A stretch of 6,344 nt of DNA, from the NCBI GenBank assembly GCA_945866285.1, contig CAMBHC010000167.1, forward strand, positions 1 to 6,344, written 5' to 3'. The notes under the pieces were generated by a model. It saw only the letters and a list, made by a program, of their open reading frames with translations, had not been told where the DNA came from and searched no databases. The DNA is from Candidatus Sulfopaludibacter sp. SbA3. GTDB lineage: Bacteria > Acidobacteriota > Vicinamibacteria > Vicinamibacterales > UBA2999. Positions 1 through 5,894 of this stretch are shown piece after piece. Each line of letters opens with the position of its first letter. The first letter of the stretch is position 1. The position numbers were made by a program, and so were the translations under genes.

Positions 1-41
1 CGACGATTGCGTTTGCCGGGATCCTGGCCGCAGGCCTCGCG

Positions 42-341
42 ATGGCGTCCGTCCTCGGCCTCATCTTCTTTGTGCTCAAGCTGGTGATGTGGACGGTCTT
101 CCTGCCGTTCCGCATCCTCTCCAAGCTGCTGTGGATTCCGTTCGGCCTCGTGACGGGCGCCATCGGTCTCGCCGCCGGCGCGGCGCTATTGCCCATCCTG
201 CTCCTCGTCGGTGGGGTTGTCGCCATCGTTGGCCTGGTTGCGGCGGTCATCGCCCTACTCATTCCCGCGATCCCGTTCGTGCTCCTCGGCTTGGTGGTGT
301 GGGCATTCATGCGCCGCCAGCCCGCTGCCGTCGTCTCGTAG
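42..341 (+). CDS. Small polytopic membrane protein, unknown function (start uncertain, possibly 5'-truncated)
   Basis: I do not recognise a named family. The 99-residue product is almost entirely hydrophobic, with likely membrane segments near residues 4-22, 27-50, 52-73 and 74-90, a few basic residues between them (K13, R24, K28) and a short polar tail starting with RRQP. It probably sits in the inner membrane; no catalytic motif is visible. The ATG at 42 has neither a Shine-Dalgarno sequence nor a -10-like box at leaderless distance. The reading frame stays open, with mostly GC-ending codons and hydrophobic residues, back to base 3 without another ATG, GTG or TTG. The gene may therefore start outside the window. 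Its TAG stop at 339-341 lies inside the GTAG that opens the adjacent palindromic repeat. The gene downstream is an acyl-CoA synthetase on the same strand, but no functional link can be inferred. Confidence 0.6.
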   Translation: MASVLGLIFFVLKLVMWTVFLPFRILSKLLWIPFGLVTGAIGLAAGAALLPILLLVGGVVAIVGLVAAVIALLIPAIPFVLLGLVVWAFMRRQPAAVVS

Positions 342-396
342 AGGCGGGTCTTCAGACCCGCCTTCTGCGCAGGCGAGTCTCAAGACTCGCCTCTAC
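338..396. repeat. Paired-hairpin palindromic element, REPIN/BIME-like
   Basis: The element consists of GTAG (338-341), four alternating copies of a 10-base unit, and CTAC (393-396). Unit 1 (342-351, aggcgggtct) pairs with unit 2 (354-363). After a 7-base linker (364-370), unit 3 (371-380, aggcgagtct) pairs with unit 4 (383-392). Each pair forms a hairpin with about nine base pairs and a four-base loop. The two hairpins differ by a compensated base pair, G347:C358 against A376:T387. The outer arms 338-352 and 382-396 can also pair over 15 positions with one G-T wobble. A GTAG at the foot of each of two inverted hairpins is the known layout of REP doublets (REPIN/BIME) mobilised by RAYT/TnpA-REP proteins. 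That assignment is inferred from layout alone. There is no T-run, so a classical intrinsic terminator is unlikely, although the hairpins could still slow transcription or protect the upstream mRNA. Confidence 0.75.
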
Positions 397-399
397 CTG

Positions 400-405
400 T
401 ATGAT
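400..405 (+). promoter_or_regulatory. Candidate -10 box for a near-leaderless acyl-CoA synthetase transcript
   Basis: TATGAT matches the TATAAT consensus at five of six positions and ends eight bases before the ATG at 414. Normal spacing would put the transcription start around 412, leaving a leader of about two bases. No Shine-Dalgarno sequence precedes the ATG, which fits leaderless translation. The -35 region would fall inside the second repeat hairpin (gtctca at 377-382, a poor match). A chance match is possible. Confidence 0.35.
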
Positions 406-413
406 GCCCGCCG

Positions 414-1985
414 ATGGAGACCCCGCTCACTCCCCTTGAATTCATGCGCCGCGCGCGGCGCCTGTACGCCCATCGCGAAGCCGTCGTCGATGGCGCCGAT
501 CGTTGGACGTACGGCGAGTTTTTCGATCGCTGCGACCGCTGGTCCTCGGCCTTGCAGGAGCTTGGGGTGAAACAGGGCGACCGCGTAGCCTACATCGCAC
601 CGAACACCCACGCACAGCTCGAGTCGTTCTACGCGGTGCCGCAACTGGGCGCGGTACTGGTGCCGATCAACTTCCGACTCGTCGCCGACGACTTCCGCTA
701 CATGATTCAGCACAGCGGCGCGACGGTCGTCTGCGTGTCGGCTGAGTACCTTGACGCCGTGGACTCGATTCGTGCCGACTTGAAGTCGGTCAAGCATTTC
801 GTGGCGCTCGATACGATCCACCCGAGCTGGCTCAGCTATGAAGAGTTGCTGGCGGAGGTCTCGGCCGATTTCGTCCGGCCAGCGATTGCCGAGAACGACC
901 TGCTCACCATTAACTACACCAGCGGCACCACCTCGCGGCCCAAGGGCGTGATGATCACGCACCGCAATGCGTGGGTGAACTGCGTGGGTATGCTCGCGCA
1001 CACTCCGATGACGCCGGCCGACACGTATCTGTGGACGCTGCCAATGTTCCATGCCAACGGCTGGACGTTCACCTGGACGGTGACGGCCGCCGGCGGGCGG
1101 CATATCTGCCTGCCGAAGTTCGATGTGCCCACGGTGTTTCGCGTGGCGAAGGCCGAGCGGGTCACGCGGCTCTGCGCGGCGCCGACGGTGTTGATCATGC
1201 TGGCCCACGCGCCGGCGGAGGCCAGGCAAGGCGCGCCCCGCGGCGTCGGCGTGATGACGGCGGGAGCGCCTCCGGCCGCGGTGACGATTCAGCGTATTGA
1301 GGACGAACTGGGTTGGGTGATCACGCAGATGTACGGCCTCACCGAGACCGCGCCGGCGATCAGCATCTGCGAACCGCTCCCAGAACACGCCGCACTGTCA
1401 GGTGAGGACCGCGCGCGGATCAAGGCGCGGCAGGGCGTCGAGCTGATCACCTCTGGCGAGTTGCGCGTCGTCGACGACAAGGGAGACGAAGTACCCGCCG
1501 ACGGGACGACGGCCGGCGAAATCGTCGCTCGCGGCAACGTGATCATGGCCGGCTATTACAACGATCCCGACGCCACCGAGAAATGCATGGGCGACGGCTG
1601 GTTTCACACCGGCGACGCCGCGGTGGTGCATCCTGACGGCTACGTACAGATCACCGATCGGCTGAAGGACGTGATCATCAGCGGCGGCGAGAACATTTCA
1701 TCGGTGGAAGTCGAGGCGATGCTGCTGCGGCACGAGGCGATCCAGGAAGTGGCGGTAGTTGGGTTGCCGGACGAGAAGTGGGGCGAGTCGCCGCACGCGT
1801 TTGTTGTCTTCAAGAGCGGCCAGTCGGCGACGCCGGAGGTACTGCGCGTGTTCTGTCGCGCCAGCATGGCGCACTTCAAGGTGCCGCATGGCTTCACCCC
1901 GGTGACGGAGCTGCCCAAGACGGCGACCGGCAAGATTCAGAAGTTCGTGCTACGCAAGGGCCGGCCGAACATCACGGCCCAGTAG
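414..1985 (+). CDS. AMP-dependent acyl-CoA synthetase / fatty-acid-CoA ligase
   Basis: This 523-residue, probably cytosolic enzyme should activate a carboxylic acid with ATP to an acyl-adenylate and then transfer it to coenzyme A. The ANL-superfamily motifs appear in order: phosphate-binding YTSGTTSRPKG (168-178), MFHANGW (211-217), YGLTET (307-312), GEIVARG (368-374), GWFHTGD (395-401), the hinge region DRLKDVIISGGENIS (415-429), and PKTATGK (501-507), whose K507 is the expected adenylation lysine. Length is normal and the gene looks intact. The HANGW motif and the compact N-terminus resemble short/medium-chain ligases of the AlkK, DmdB and plant AAE type, but the substrate cannot be read from sequence. 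The ATG at 414 is the first possible start after an in-frame TGA at 402-404; no Shine-Dalgarno sequence is seen. It lies 17 bases after a palindromic repeat and converges with gatA, 32 bases away. Confidence 0.93.
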   Translation: METPLTPLEFMRRARRLYAHREAVVDGADRWTYGEFFDRCDRWSSALQELGVKQGDRVAYIAPNTHAQLESFYAVPQLGAVLVPINFRLVADDFRYMIQHSGATVVCVSAEYLDAVDSIRADLKSVKHFVALDTIHPSWLSYEELLAEVSADFVRPAIAENDLLTINYTSGTTSRPKGVMITHRNAWVNCVGMLAHTPMTPADTYLWTLPMFHANGWTFTWTVTAAGGRHICLPKFDVPTVFRVAKAERVTRLCAAPTVLIMLAHAPAEARQGAPRGVGVMTAGAPPAAVTIQRIEDELGWVITQMYGLTETAPAISICEPLPEHAALSGEDRARIKARQGVELITSGELRVVDDKGDEVPADGTTAGEIVARGNVIMAGYYNDPDATEKCMGDGWFHTGDAAVVHPDGYVQITDRLKDVIISGGENISSVEVEAMLLRHEAIQEVAVVGLPDEKWGESPHAFVVFKSGQSATPEVLRVFCRASMAHFKVPHGFTPVTELPKTATGKIQKFVLRKGRPNITAQ

Positions 1986-2006
1986 CGCGCAGTGACCGCG
2001 GCTGGC

Positions 2007-2032
2007 CCCGCCGAAGCCTAGGCGAAGGCGGG
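2007..2032. repeat. Interrupted palindrome at the convergent gene junction; possible bidirectional terminator
   Basis: The arms cccgcc (2007-2012) and ggcggg (2027-2032) flank symmetric gaa triplets (2013-2015 and 2024-2026) and a perfect 8-base palindrome, gcctaggc (2016-2023). The opposing gaa triplets could stack as G-A/A-A/A-G mismatches. The element fills most of the 32-base gap between the acyl-CoA synthetase and gatA and extends into gatA. The gatA stop codon (TAG on the minus strand, 2020-2018) sits in its centre, and its right arm encodes the last residues of GatA. No T-run follows on either strand, so a terminator role is only inferred from its position between convergent genes. I suspect a dispersed intergenic repeat family, which other parts of this genome would have to show. 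Confidence 0.55.
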
Positions 2033-3472
2033 CGCCTCGGTGTGGAACGCGGTGTCGCGCTGATAGGAATCGGCGGCGCGCAACAGCGTGGCTTCGTCGA
2101 ACATCCGGCCGGTCAGCTGGAAGCCAATGGGCAGGCGGTCCGCGGAGAATCCGCACGGCACGCTGATCGCCGGCAGGCCGGTCAGGTTCGCGCTCACCGT
2201 GAAGATGTCGTTGAGATACATCTGGATCGGGTCGCTGGTCTTCTCGCCGAGCTTGAACGCCGGCGTCGGCGTCGTGGGCGTCGCCACCACGTCAACCGAG
2301 GCGAACACGTGCTCGAAGTCGCGGCGCAGCAGCGTGCGCACCTGCTGCGCCTTCAGGTAATAGGCGTCGTAGTAGCCGGCGCTCAGGACGTACGTTCCGA
2401 GCATGATGCGCCGCTTCACTTCCGCGCCGAAGCCCTCGTCGCGCGACCGCTCGTACATGGTCAGCAGCGTGTCATCTTTTTCGATCGTCGTACGATGGCC
2501 GTAGCGAACGCCGTCGTAGCGCGCCAGGTTGGACGAGGCCTCGGCCGTGGCGATCAGGTAATAGACCGGGATGCCGTAACCGGCATGCGGCAACTCGATG
2601 TCCACCAGCGTGGCGCCACGCGCGGCCAGCGATTTCATGGCTTCGTGGAAGGCCGCGAGCACCGGCGCATCAACGCCTTCGCCCAGGAACGCCTTGGGCA
2701 CGCCGATGCGCAGGCCCTTGACCTCGCCGGTGAGGGACGCGAGCAGATCCGGCATGGCTTCGGTTGATGAAGTGGCGTCGTGAGCATCGTGGCCGCCGAT
2801 CACCTGGAACGCCAGCGCGGCGTCCTCCACGGTGCACGAGAACGGACCAATCTGATCGAGCGACGAAGCAAACGCCATGAGGCCGTAGCGCGAGACGCGG
2901 CCATAGGTCGGCTTTAAGCCGACGATGCCGCACAGCGCGGCCGGCTGACGAATGGAGCCGCCGGTGTCGGAGCCGAGCGCGAGTGGCACCATGCGGCCGG
3001 CGACGGCGGCGGCCGAGCCACCGCTGGATCCGCCAGGCGTGCGGTCGAGATCCCACGGGTTCTTGGTCGGCCCGAGCGCCGAGTTTTCCGTGGACGAGCC
3101 CATCGCGAACTCGTCGAGGTTGGTCTTGCCCAGCATCACGGCGCCGGCGGCTTCGAGCCGCGCGACCACGGTGGCGCTGTAGGGCGGCACGAAGCCGCGC
3201 AGGATTTTCGACGACGCGGTCGTCGGCACGCCGGCCGTGCACATGTTGTCTTTGATCGCGACCGGCACACCGTGCAGGGGCCCCAGCGGCTTGCCGGCAC
3301 GCTGATGCACATCAAGCGCACGGGCGCGGTCGAGCGCGCGCTCCGCGGTGACCGTGTTGAACGCGCTCACTTTCGGCTCGATCGCCTTGATGCGATCGAG
3401 ATGGGCTTCGCACACCGCCACCGCGGTGGTGTCGCCGCCGGCGATCTGCCTGGCTAGCTCGCTCGCACTCAT
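2018..3472 (-). CDS. gatA: Asp-tRNA(Asn)/Glu-tRNA(Gln) amidotransferase subunit A
   Basis: GatA is the glutaminase subunit of GatCAB. It releases ammonia from glutamine, which GatB uses to convert mischarged Glu-tRNA(Gln) or Asp-tRNA(Asn) to the amidated form in the cytosol. The 484-residue protein has the amidase-signature fold with the full Ser-cisSer-Lys triad: K74 in VAIKDN, S149 in TPGGSSGGSAAA and S173 in GSDTGGSIRQPA. The spacing (75 and 24 residues) matches the Staphylococcus aureus enzyme (K79, S154, S178). Other family blocks are GPLHGVPVAIKDN (64-76), GLKPTYGRVSRYGL (185-198), GTYVLSAGYYDAYY (359-372), ATPTTPTPAF (397-406) and YLNDIFTVSANLTGLPA (419-435). Length is typical. The ATG overlaps the gatC stop by four bases (ATGA), so translation is probably coupled. 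The last few residues (PAFA) come from a palindromic element. gatB is not adjacent in this window. Confidence 0.97.
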   Translation of the reverse strand: MSASELARQIAGGDTTAVAVCEAHLDRIKAIEPKVSAFNTVTAERALDRARALDVHQRAGKPLGPLHGVPVAIKDNMCTAGVPTTASSKILRGFVPPYSATVVARLEAAGAVMLGKTNLDEFAMGSSTENSALGPTKNPWDLDRTPGGSSGGSAAAVAGRMVPLALGSDTGGSIRQPAALCGIVGLKPTYGRVSRYGLMAFASSLDQIGPFSCTVEDAALAFQVIGGHDAHDATSSTEAMPDLLASLTGEVKGLRIGVPKAFLGEGVDAPVLAAFHEAMKSLAARGATLVDIELPHAGYGIPVYYLIATAEASSNLARYDGVRYGHRTTIEKDDTLLTMYERSRDEGFGAEVKRRIMLGTYVLSAGYYDAYYLKAQQVRTLLRRDFEHVFASVDVVATPTTPTPAFKLGEKTSDPIQMYLNDIFTVSANLTGLPAISVPCGFSADRLPIGFQLTGRMFDEATLLRAADSYQRDTAFHTEAPAFA

Positions 3473-3762
3473 CCGATCACCCGCGGCACCTTGAAGAGAC
3501 CGGCCTCGCGAGCCGCGTCCGGGGCGTTGGCCAGGAGATCTTCACGCGACAGAGACGGCCGCAGCGCATCCTCGCGATCAACCGGGCGATTCAGCACGTG
3601 GGAGGTCGGGGGCACACCGGTCGTGTCGAGCGAGTTGATCTGCTCAACGTAGGTGAGGATGCCGCCCAACTGACGGGTGAACAGTTCCAGTTCGTCGGCG
3701 GTGAGCTCAAGGCGAGCCAACTCCGCGACCCGCTGCACATCTTTCTGGGTGAGGGTAGACAC
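3469..3762 (-). CDS. gatC: Asp-tRNA(Asn)/Glu-tRNA(Gln) amidotransferase subunit C
   Basis: GatC is the small subunit that wraps around GatA and stabilises the GatA-GatB interface in the tRNA-dependent amidotransferase. The 97-residue length is typical. Family signatures are VAELARLELTADE (12-24), LGGILTYVEQINSLDTTGV (32-50), the PTSH segment (52-55), the NRPVDRED segment (58-65), and the conserved C-terminal end LANAPDAAREAGLFKVPRVI (77-96). The start codon is GTG at 3762, which keeps the usual short N-terminus before the first helix. There is no Shine-Dalgarno sequence, but a perfect TATAAT lies nine bases upstream, so the message may be nearly leaderless. The RNase Z-like gene ends 19 bases upstream on the same strand and gatA follows with a four-base overlap, so gatC and gatA form one translational unit. 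Confidence 0.96.
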   Translation of the reverse strand: MSTLTQKDVQRVAELARLELTADELELFTRQLGGILTYVEQINSLDTTGVPPTSHVLNRPVDREDALRPSLSREDLLANAPDAAREAGLFKVPRVIG

Positions 3763-3771
3763 GTTGGAAAA

Positions 3772-3777
3772 ATTATA
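3772..3777 (-). promoter_or_regulatory. -10 box upstream of gatC, near-leaderless promoter candidate
   Basis: On the minus strand this reads TATAAT, a perfect consensus -10 in an otherwise GC-rich stretch, followed by ttttccaac and then the GTG start of gatC. Standard spacing puts the transcription start zero to three bases before the start codon. The -35 region is poor (about two of six matches at 17-18 base spacing). It lies in the 19-base gap between the stop of the RNase Z-like gene and gatC, so gatCA could be transcribed separately from the upstream gene. Confidence 0.5.
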
Positions 3778-3781
3778 GTGC

Positions 3782-4669
3782 CTAGGGCGCCTGGAGTGCC
3801 ACGAGTTCCCCCTCGTCCAGCAGCCAACACTCGCCTGAAAAGCCGCTGGCCCTCACTTGCGCGCGCAGTGCCGGCAGGGCGGTCGCGCGGTCGTAGCGAA
3901 TCGACAGGTGATAGAGGACGAGCGTCTTGACCTGCGCGAGCCGGCCGACCTCGAGCGCCTCCTCGGTGGTGGCGTGGATCGGGTACTTGCGGTCCGACTC
4001 CTCGAGAAACGTCGCGTCGTGCACCAGGAGATCGGCACCGGCGACCAGCGACGGATCGATGGGCATGGCATCTCCCGAGTGGGCGAACCGCACGTGCTGG
4101 ACCTCTTCGAGCAACGCCTCGCGCCGCCCGTCGCGGGCCGCCGCTTCCACCTCGGCCTGGCTCATCGACGCGAACTCCGGCTTGAGGCGTCGCTTCGTCT
4201 CGACGACCCGATACCCAAGGGCGGGCTCGTCGGGGACGTGCCGTACGGAGAACGCTTCGAGCGTCCGACCCTTGCCGAGCGGCATTGACGTCCCCGGGGT
4301 GGCGGCAATCCAGGTCAGTGGAAACACCACATCCGCATAGGAAGTGCCCAGCAGATCGCGGGCGGCCTGGACCCCCCGGGAGTGCTCTGGATAGAGGATG
4401 GTCAGCGGCTTCTCGTTGGCTCCCTTGCCGAACCGGCGGGCGCCGATCAGCCCGGGGAGCCCGAGCACATGGTCGGAGTGACCATGGCTGATGGCCAGCA
4501 CCGACGGCGAGAAGACGTTCGGTCCCAGGGCGAGTTGCAGGCCTTCTCCGGCATCGATCAGTAATTGAAGGGGGCGGTGCCAAAACCAGTTCGAATACAT
4601 CCCCCGGCTGAAACCCCTGACGTCATCGAGCATTTGACCCATTGTGACCCGAGCAGCGATTGCCACCAT
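3782..4669 (-). CDS. RNase Z-like metallo-beta-lactamase-fold hydrolase
   Basis: This is probably a zinc-dependent phosphodiesterase of the RNase Z/ElaC group, which cuts tRNA precursors at the 3' end in the cytosol. Numbered from the ATG at 4669 (295 residues), the ligand set is complete: HGHSDH (H62, H64, D66, H67), H144 in VRHVPDE, D200 in HSGDAMP and H254 in HLSIRYDR, with the supporting H232 in HATTEEA. This is the set seen in Bacillus subtilis RNase Z. The N-terminus lacks the usual FLGTG strand and goes quickly to LLIDAGEGLQLAL, so this is a divergent subgroup and another phosphodiester substrate is possible. The frame is open to an ATG at 4756, but that would run into the divergent efflux gene. 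I report the longest non-overlapping start. ATGs at 4642 and 4633 are equally plausible because the codons before them show weak GC bias and no start has a Shine-Dalgarno sequence. gatCA follows after 19 bases. Confidence 0.85.
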   Translation of the reverse strand: MVAIAARVTMGQMLDDVRGFSRGMYSNWFWHRPLQLLIDAGEGLQLALGPNVFSPSVLAISHGHSDHVLGLPGLIGARRFGKGANEKPLTILYPEHSRGVQAARDLLGTSYADVVFPLTWIAATPGTSMPLGKGRTLEAFSVRHVPDEPALGYRVVETKRRLKPEFASMSQAEVEAAARDGRREALLEEVQHVRFAHSGDAMPIDPSLVAGADLLVHDATFLEESDRKYPIHATTEEALEVGRLAQVKTLVLYHLSIRYDRATALPALRAQVRASGFSGECWLLDEGELVALQAP

Positions 4670-4728
4670 CTCTGACTTGGGCGTTTGTACCGATTCGTTT
4701 TTTCTACGTGTTCGAGGGCCTTCCACAC
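4670..4728. promoter_or_regulatory. Divergent spacer between the RNase Z-like gene and the efflux operon
   Basis: This spacer of about 60 bases must hold the promoters of two divergent genes, unless the hydrolase starts at 4642 or 4633 and the spacer is longer. It is locally AT-richer around 4684-4706, including a run of seven T. On the minus strand TACAAA (4689-4684) matches a -10 box at four of six positions. I find no convincing -35/-10 pair for the plus strand and no clear operator palindrome, so regulation of the pump cannot be read from it. Confidence 0.35.
4714..4718 (+). promoter_or_regulatory. Ribosome binding site of the efflux adaptor gene
   Basis: GAGGG lies ten bases before the ATG at 4729. 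It favours that start over the in-frame TTG at 4660, which would put 23 non-signal residues ahead of a good lipoprotein signal peptide and overlap the divergent gene. Confidence 0.55.
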
Positions 4729-5892
4729 ATGAACTTGAAATCGCTGTCAGCCACACCGTCTATCCGGCCAGCTCATCTATTCGCCTTTTGTTCGTTGCTG
4801 CTGCCGGTGGCGTTGGTGGTGGCCTGTGGCGGCAGTGCCGGTCCGGCTGCTCCCGCGGGCGGCCCCGGTGGTGGCATGCCGCCGATGCCGGTCGAGGCCA
4901 TCACGCTGGTCAATAAGCCAGTGGAGCAGGTGAGCGAGTTCGTGGCGTCGCTCAAGTCGCGGCGTTCGAGCACCATCCAGCCGCAGGCCGAGGGCTATCT
5001 CACCCGCATCGCGGTGCGGTCGGGTGAGCGCGTGTCGGCCGGCGCGTTGCTGTTTGAGATCGACTCGGCGCCTGAGCAGGCCGCCCTGGCGTCGCTGCAG
5101 TCCATGCGCCCCATGCGCGAGGCCGAATTGTCGTACGCGCAACAGCAGGTCGCCCGTAACAAGGCGCTGCTCGAGGCGGGCGCGGTGAGCCAACGCGAAG
5201 TAGAACAGTTCGAGACCACCGTGCGGACGACGGAAGCGCAGATCAAGGTGCTGGATGAACAGATCAAGCAGCAGCGCAGCATGCTCGGCTATTACCGGGT
5301 GACCGCGCCCAGCGCCGGTATCGTCGGCGACATTCGCGTCGTCGTGGGGGACCGGGTCACCAGGAGCAGCATGCTCACGACCGTAGACGAGAATGACGTG
5401 CTCGAGGTGTACATCAGCGTGCCCGTGCAGCAGGCGCCGCAGCTGAAGGTGGGGCTGCCGGTGCGCCTGGTGGATGACCGCGGGCAGTTAATCGCGACCA
5501 ACAAGATCGACTTCGTGTCGCCCAACGTCGATCCGGCAACCCAGACGGTGCTGGCAAAGGCGCAGTTGGTCGAGGGGCGCGGCCAGTTCCGCGCCGACCA
5601 GTTCGTGCGCGCGCGGATCGTGTGGTCCGAGGCGCCGGGCCTGACCGTTCCGGTCACCGGCGTGCTTCGCATCAACGGTCAGTACTTCGTGTTCGTTGCT
5701 GAAAAGGGCGGCCCAGGCACGGTGGCGAAGCAGAAGCCCGTCGACCTCGGCGTGATCATCGGCAACGACTACGTTGTGCGCAGCGGCCTGGTGCCCGGCG
5801 AACAGTTGATCGTGTCGGGCTTGCAGAAGATCGGCGCCGGCGCACCCGTACAAGTCGGCGCCGCGCGGCCTGCTGAAAAGAAGGCGTCCTAG
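4729..5892 (+). CDS. RND efflux pump periplasmic adaptor, lipoprotein (AcrA/MexA-like)
   Basis: This membrane fusion protein of 387 residues should link an inner-membrane RND transporter to an outer-membrane channel. A lipoprotein signal peptide with a hydrophobic core (about 17-32) ends in a lipobox VVAC, so C33 would be lipidated and anchored in the membrane. A Gly/Pro/Ala-rich linker follows (34-54). The barrel-sandwich (lipoyl-like) halves are at 83-112 (QAEGYLTRIAVRSGERV) and 190-210 (RVTAPSAGIVGDIRVVVGDR). Between them lies a Gln/Glu/Ala-rich helical hairpin (about 114-186), the part that docks with the channel. The beta-barrel domain (about 225-300) contains VGLPVRLV and SPNVDPATQTVLAKA, and the membrane-proximal domain (about 303-375) includes LVPGEQLIVSGLQKIGAGAPV. 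Length is typical. The transporter gene starts two bases after the stop, so they form an operon. The exported substrate cannot be predicted. Confidence 0.93.
   Translation: MNLKSLSATPSIRPAHLFAFCSLLLPVALVVACGGSAGPAAPAGGPGGGMPPMPVEAITLVNKPVEQVSEFVASLKSRRSSTIQPQAEGYLTRIAVRSGERVSAGALLFEIDSAPEQAALASLQSMRPMREAELSYAQQQVARNKALLEAGAVSQREVEQFETTVRTTEAQIKVLDEQIKQQRSMLGYYRVTAPSAGIVGDIRVVVGDRVTRSSMLTTVDENDVLEVYISVPVQQAPQLKVGLPVRLVDDRGQLIATNKIDFVSPNVDPATQTVLAKAQLVEGRGQFRADQFVRARIVWSEAPGLTVPVTGVLRINGQYFVFVAEKGGPGTVAKQKPVDLGVIIGNDYVVRSGLVPGEQLIVSGLQKIGAGAPVQVGAARPAEKKAS
5879..5884 (+). promoter_or_regulatory. Ribosome binding site of the RND transporter gene
   Basis: AGAAGG, inside the 3' end of the adaptor gene, lies ten bases before the ATG at 5895 and supports that start. 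The short distance also allows re-initiation by ribosomes finishing the adaptor. Confidence 0.5.
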
Positions 5893-5894
5893 TC

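Noticed and set aside
338..396. CRISPR repeat or riboswitch
   Set aside because: There are only two hairpins, no regularly spaced repeats with unique spacers, and no conserved aptamer core or expression platform.
393..1388. Long minus-strand open frame (331 codons) opposite the acyl-CoA synthetase
   Set aside because: It is Arg/His-rich, has no recognisable motif and lies entirely antisense to a gene with every expected ANL motif. Such frames are common shadows in GC-rich DNA.
1778..2767. Plus-strand open frame (329 codons) spanning the end of the acyl-CoA synthetase and antisense to gatA
   Set aside because: It crosses two well-supported genes in other frames, and its Arg/Gly/His-rich composition is typical of an out-of-frame translation.
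3763..3800. Possible intrinsic terminator after the RNase Z-like gene (short hairpin then five T on the minus strand)
   Set aside because: The best stem I find is about five pairs with a bulge, and the T-run directly overlaps the TATAAT box, so a promoter reading is simpler.
3591..4583. Minus-strand open frame (330 codons) overlapping gatC and the RNase Z-like gene in another frame
   Set aside because: Both overlapped genes carry complete family motifs; this frame is Arg/Pro-rich without any motif.
4660..4728. Extended TTG start for the efflux adaptor
   Set aside because: The extension would precede a good lipoprotein signal peptide and overlap the divergent gene; the ATG at 4729 has a GAGGG ribosome binding site.
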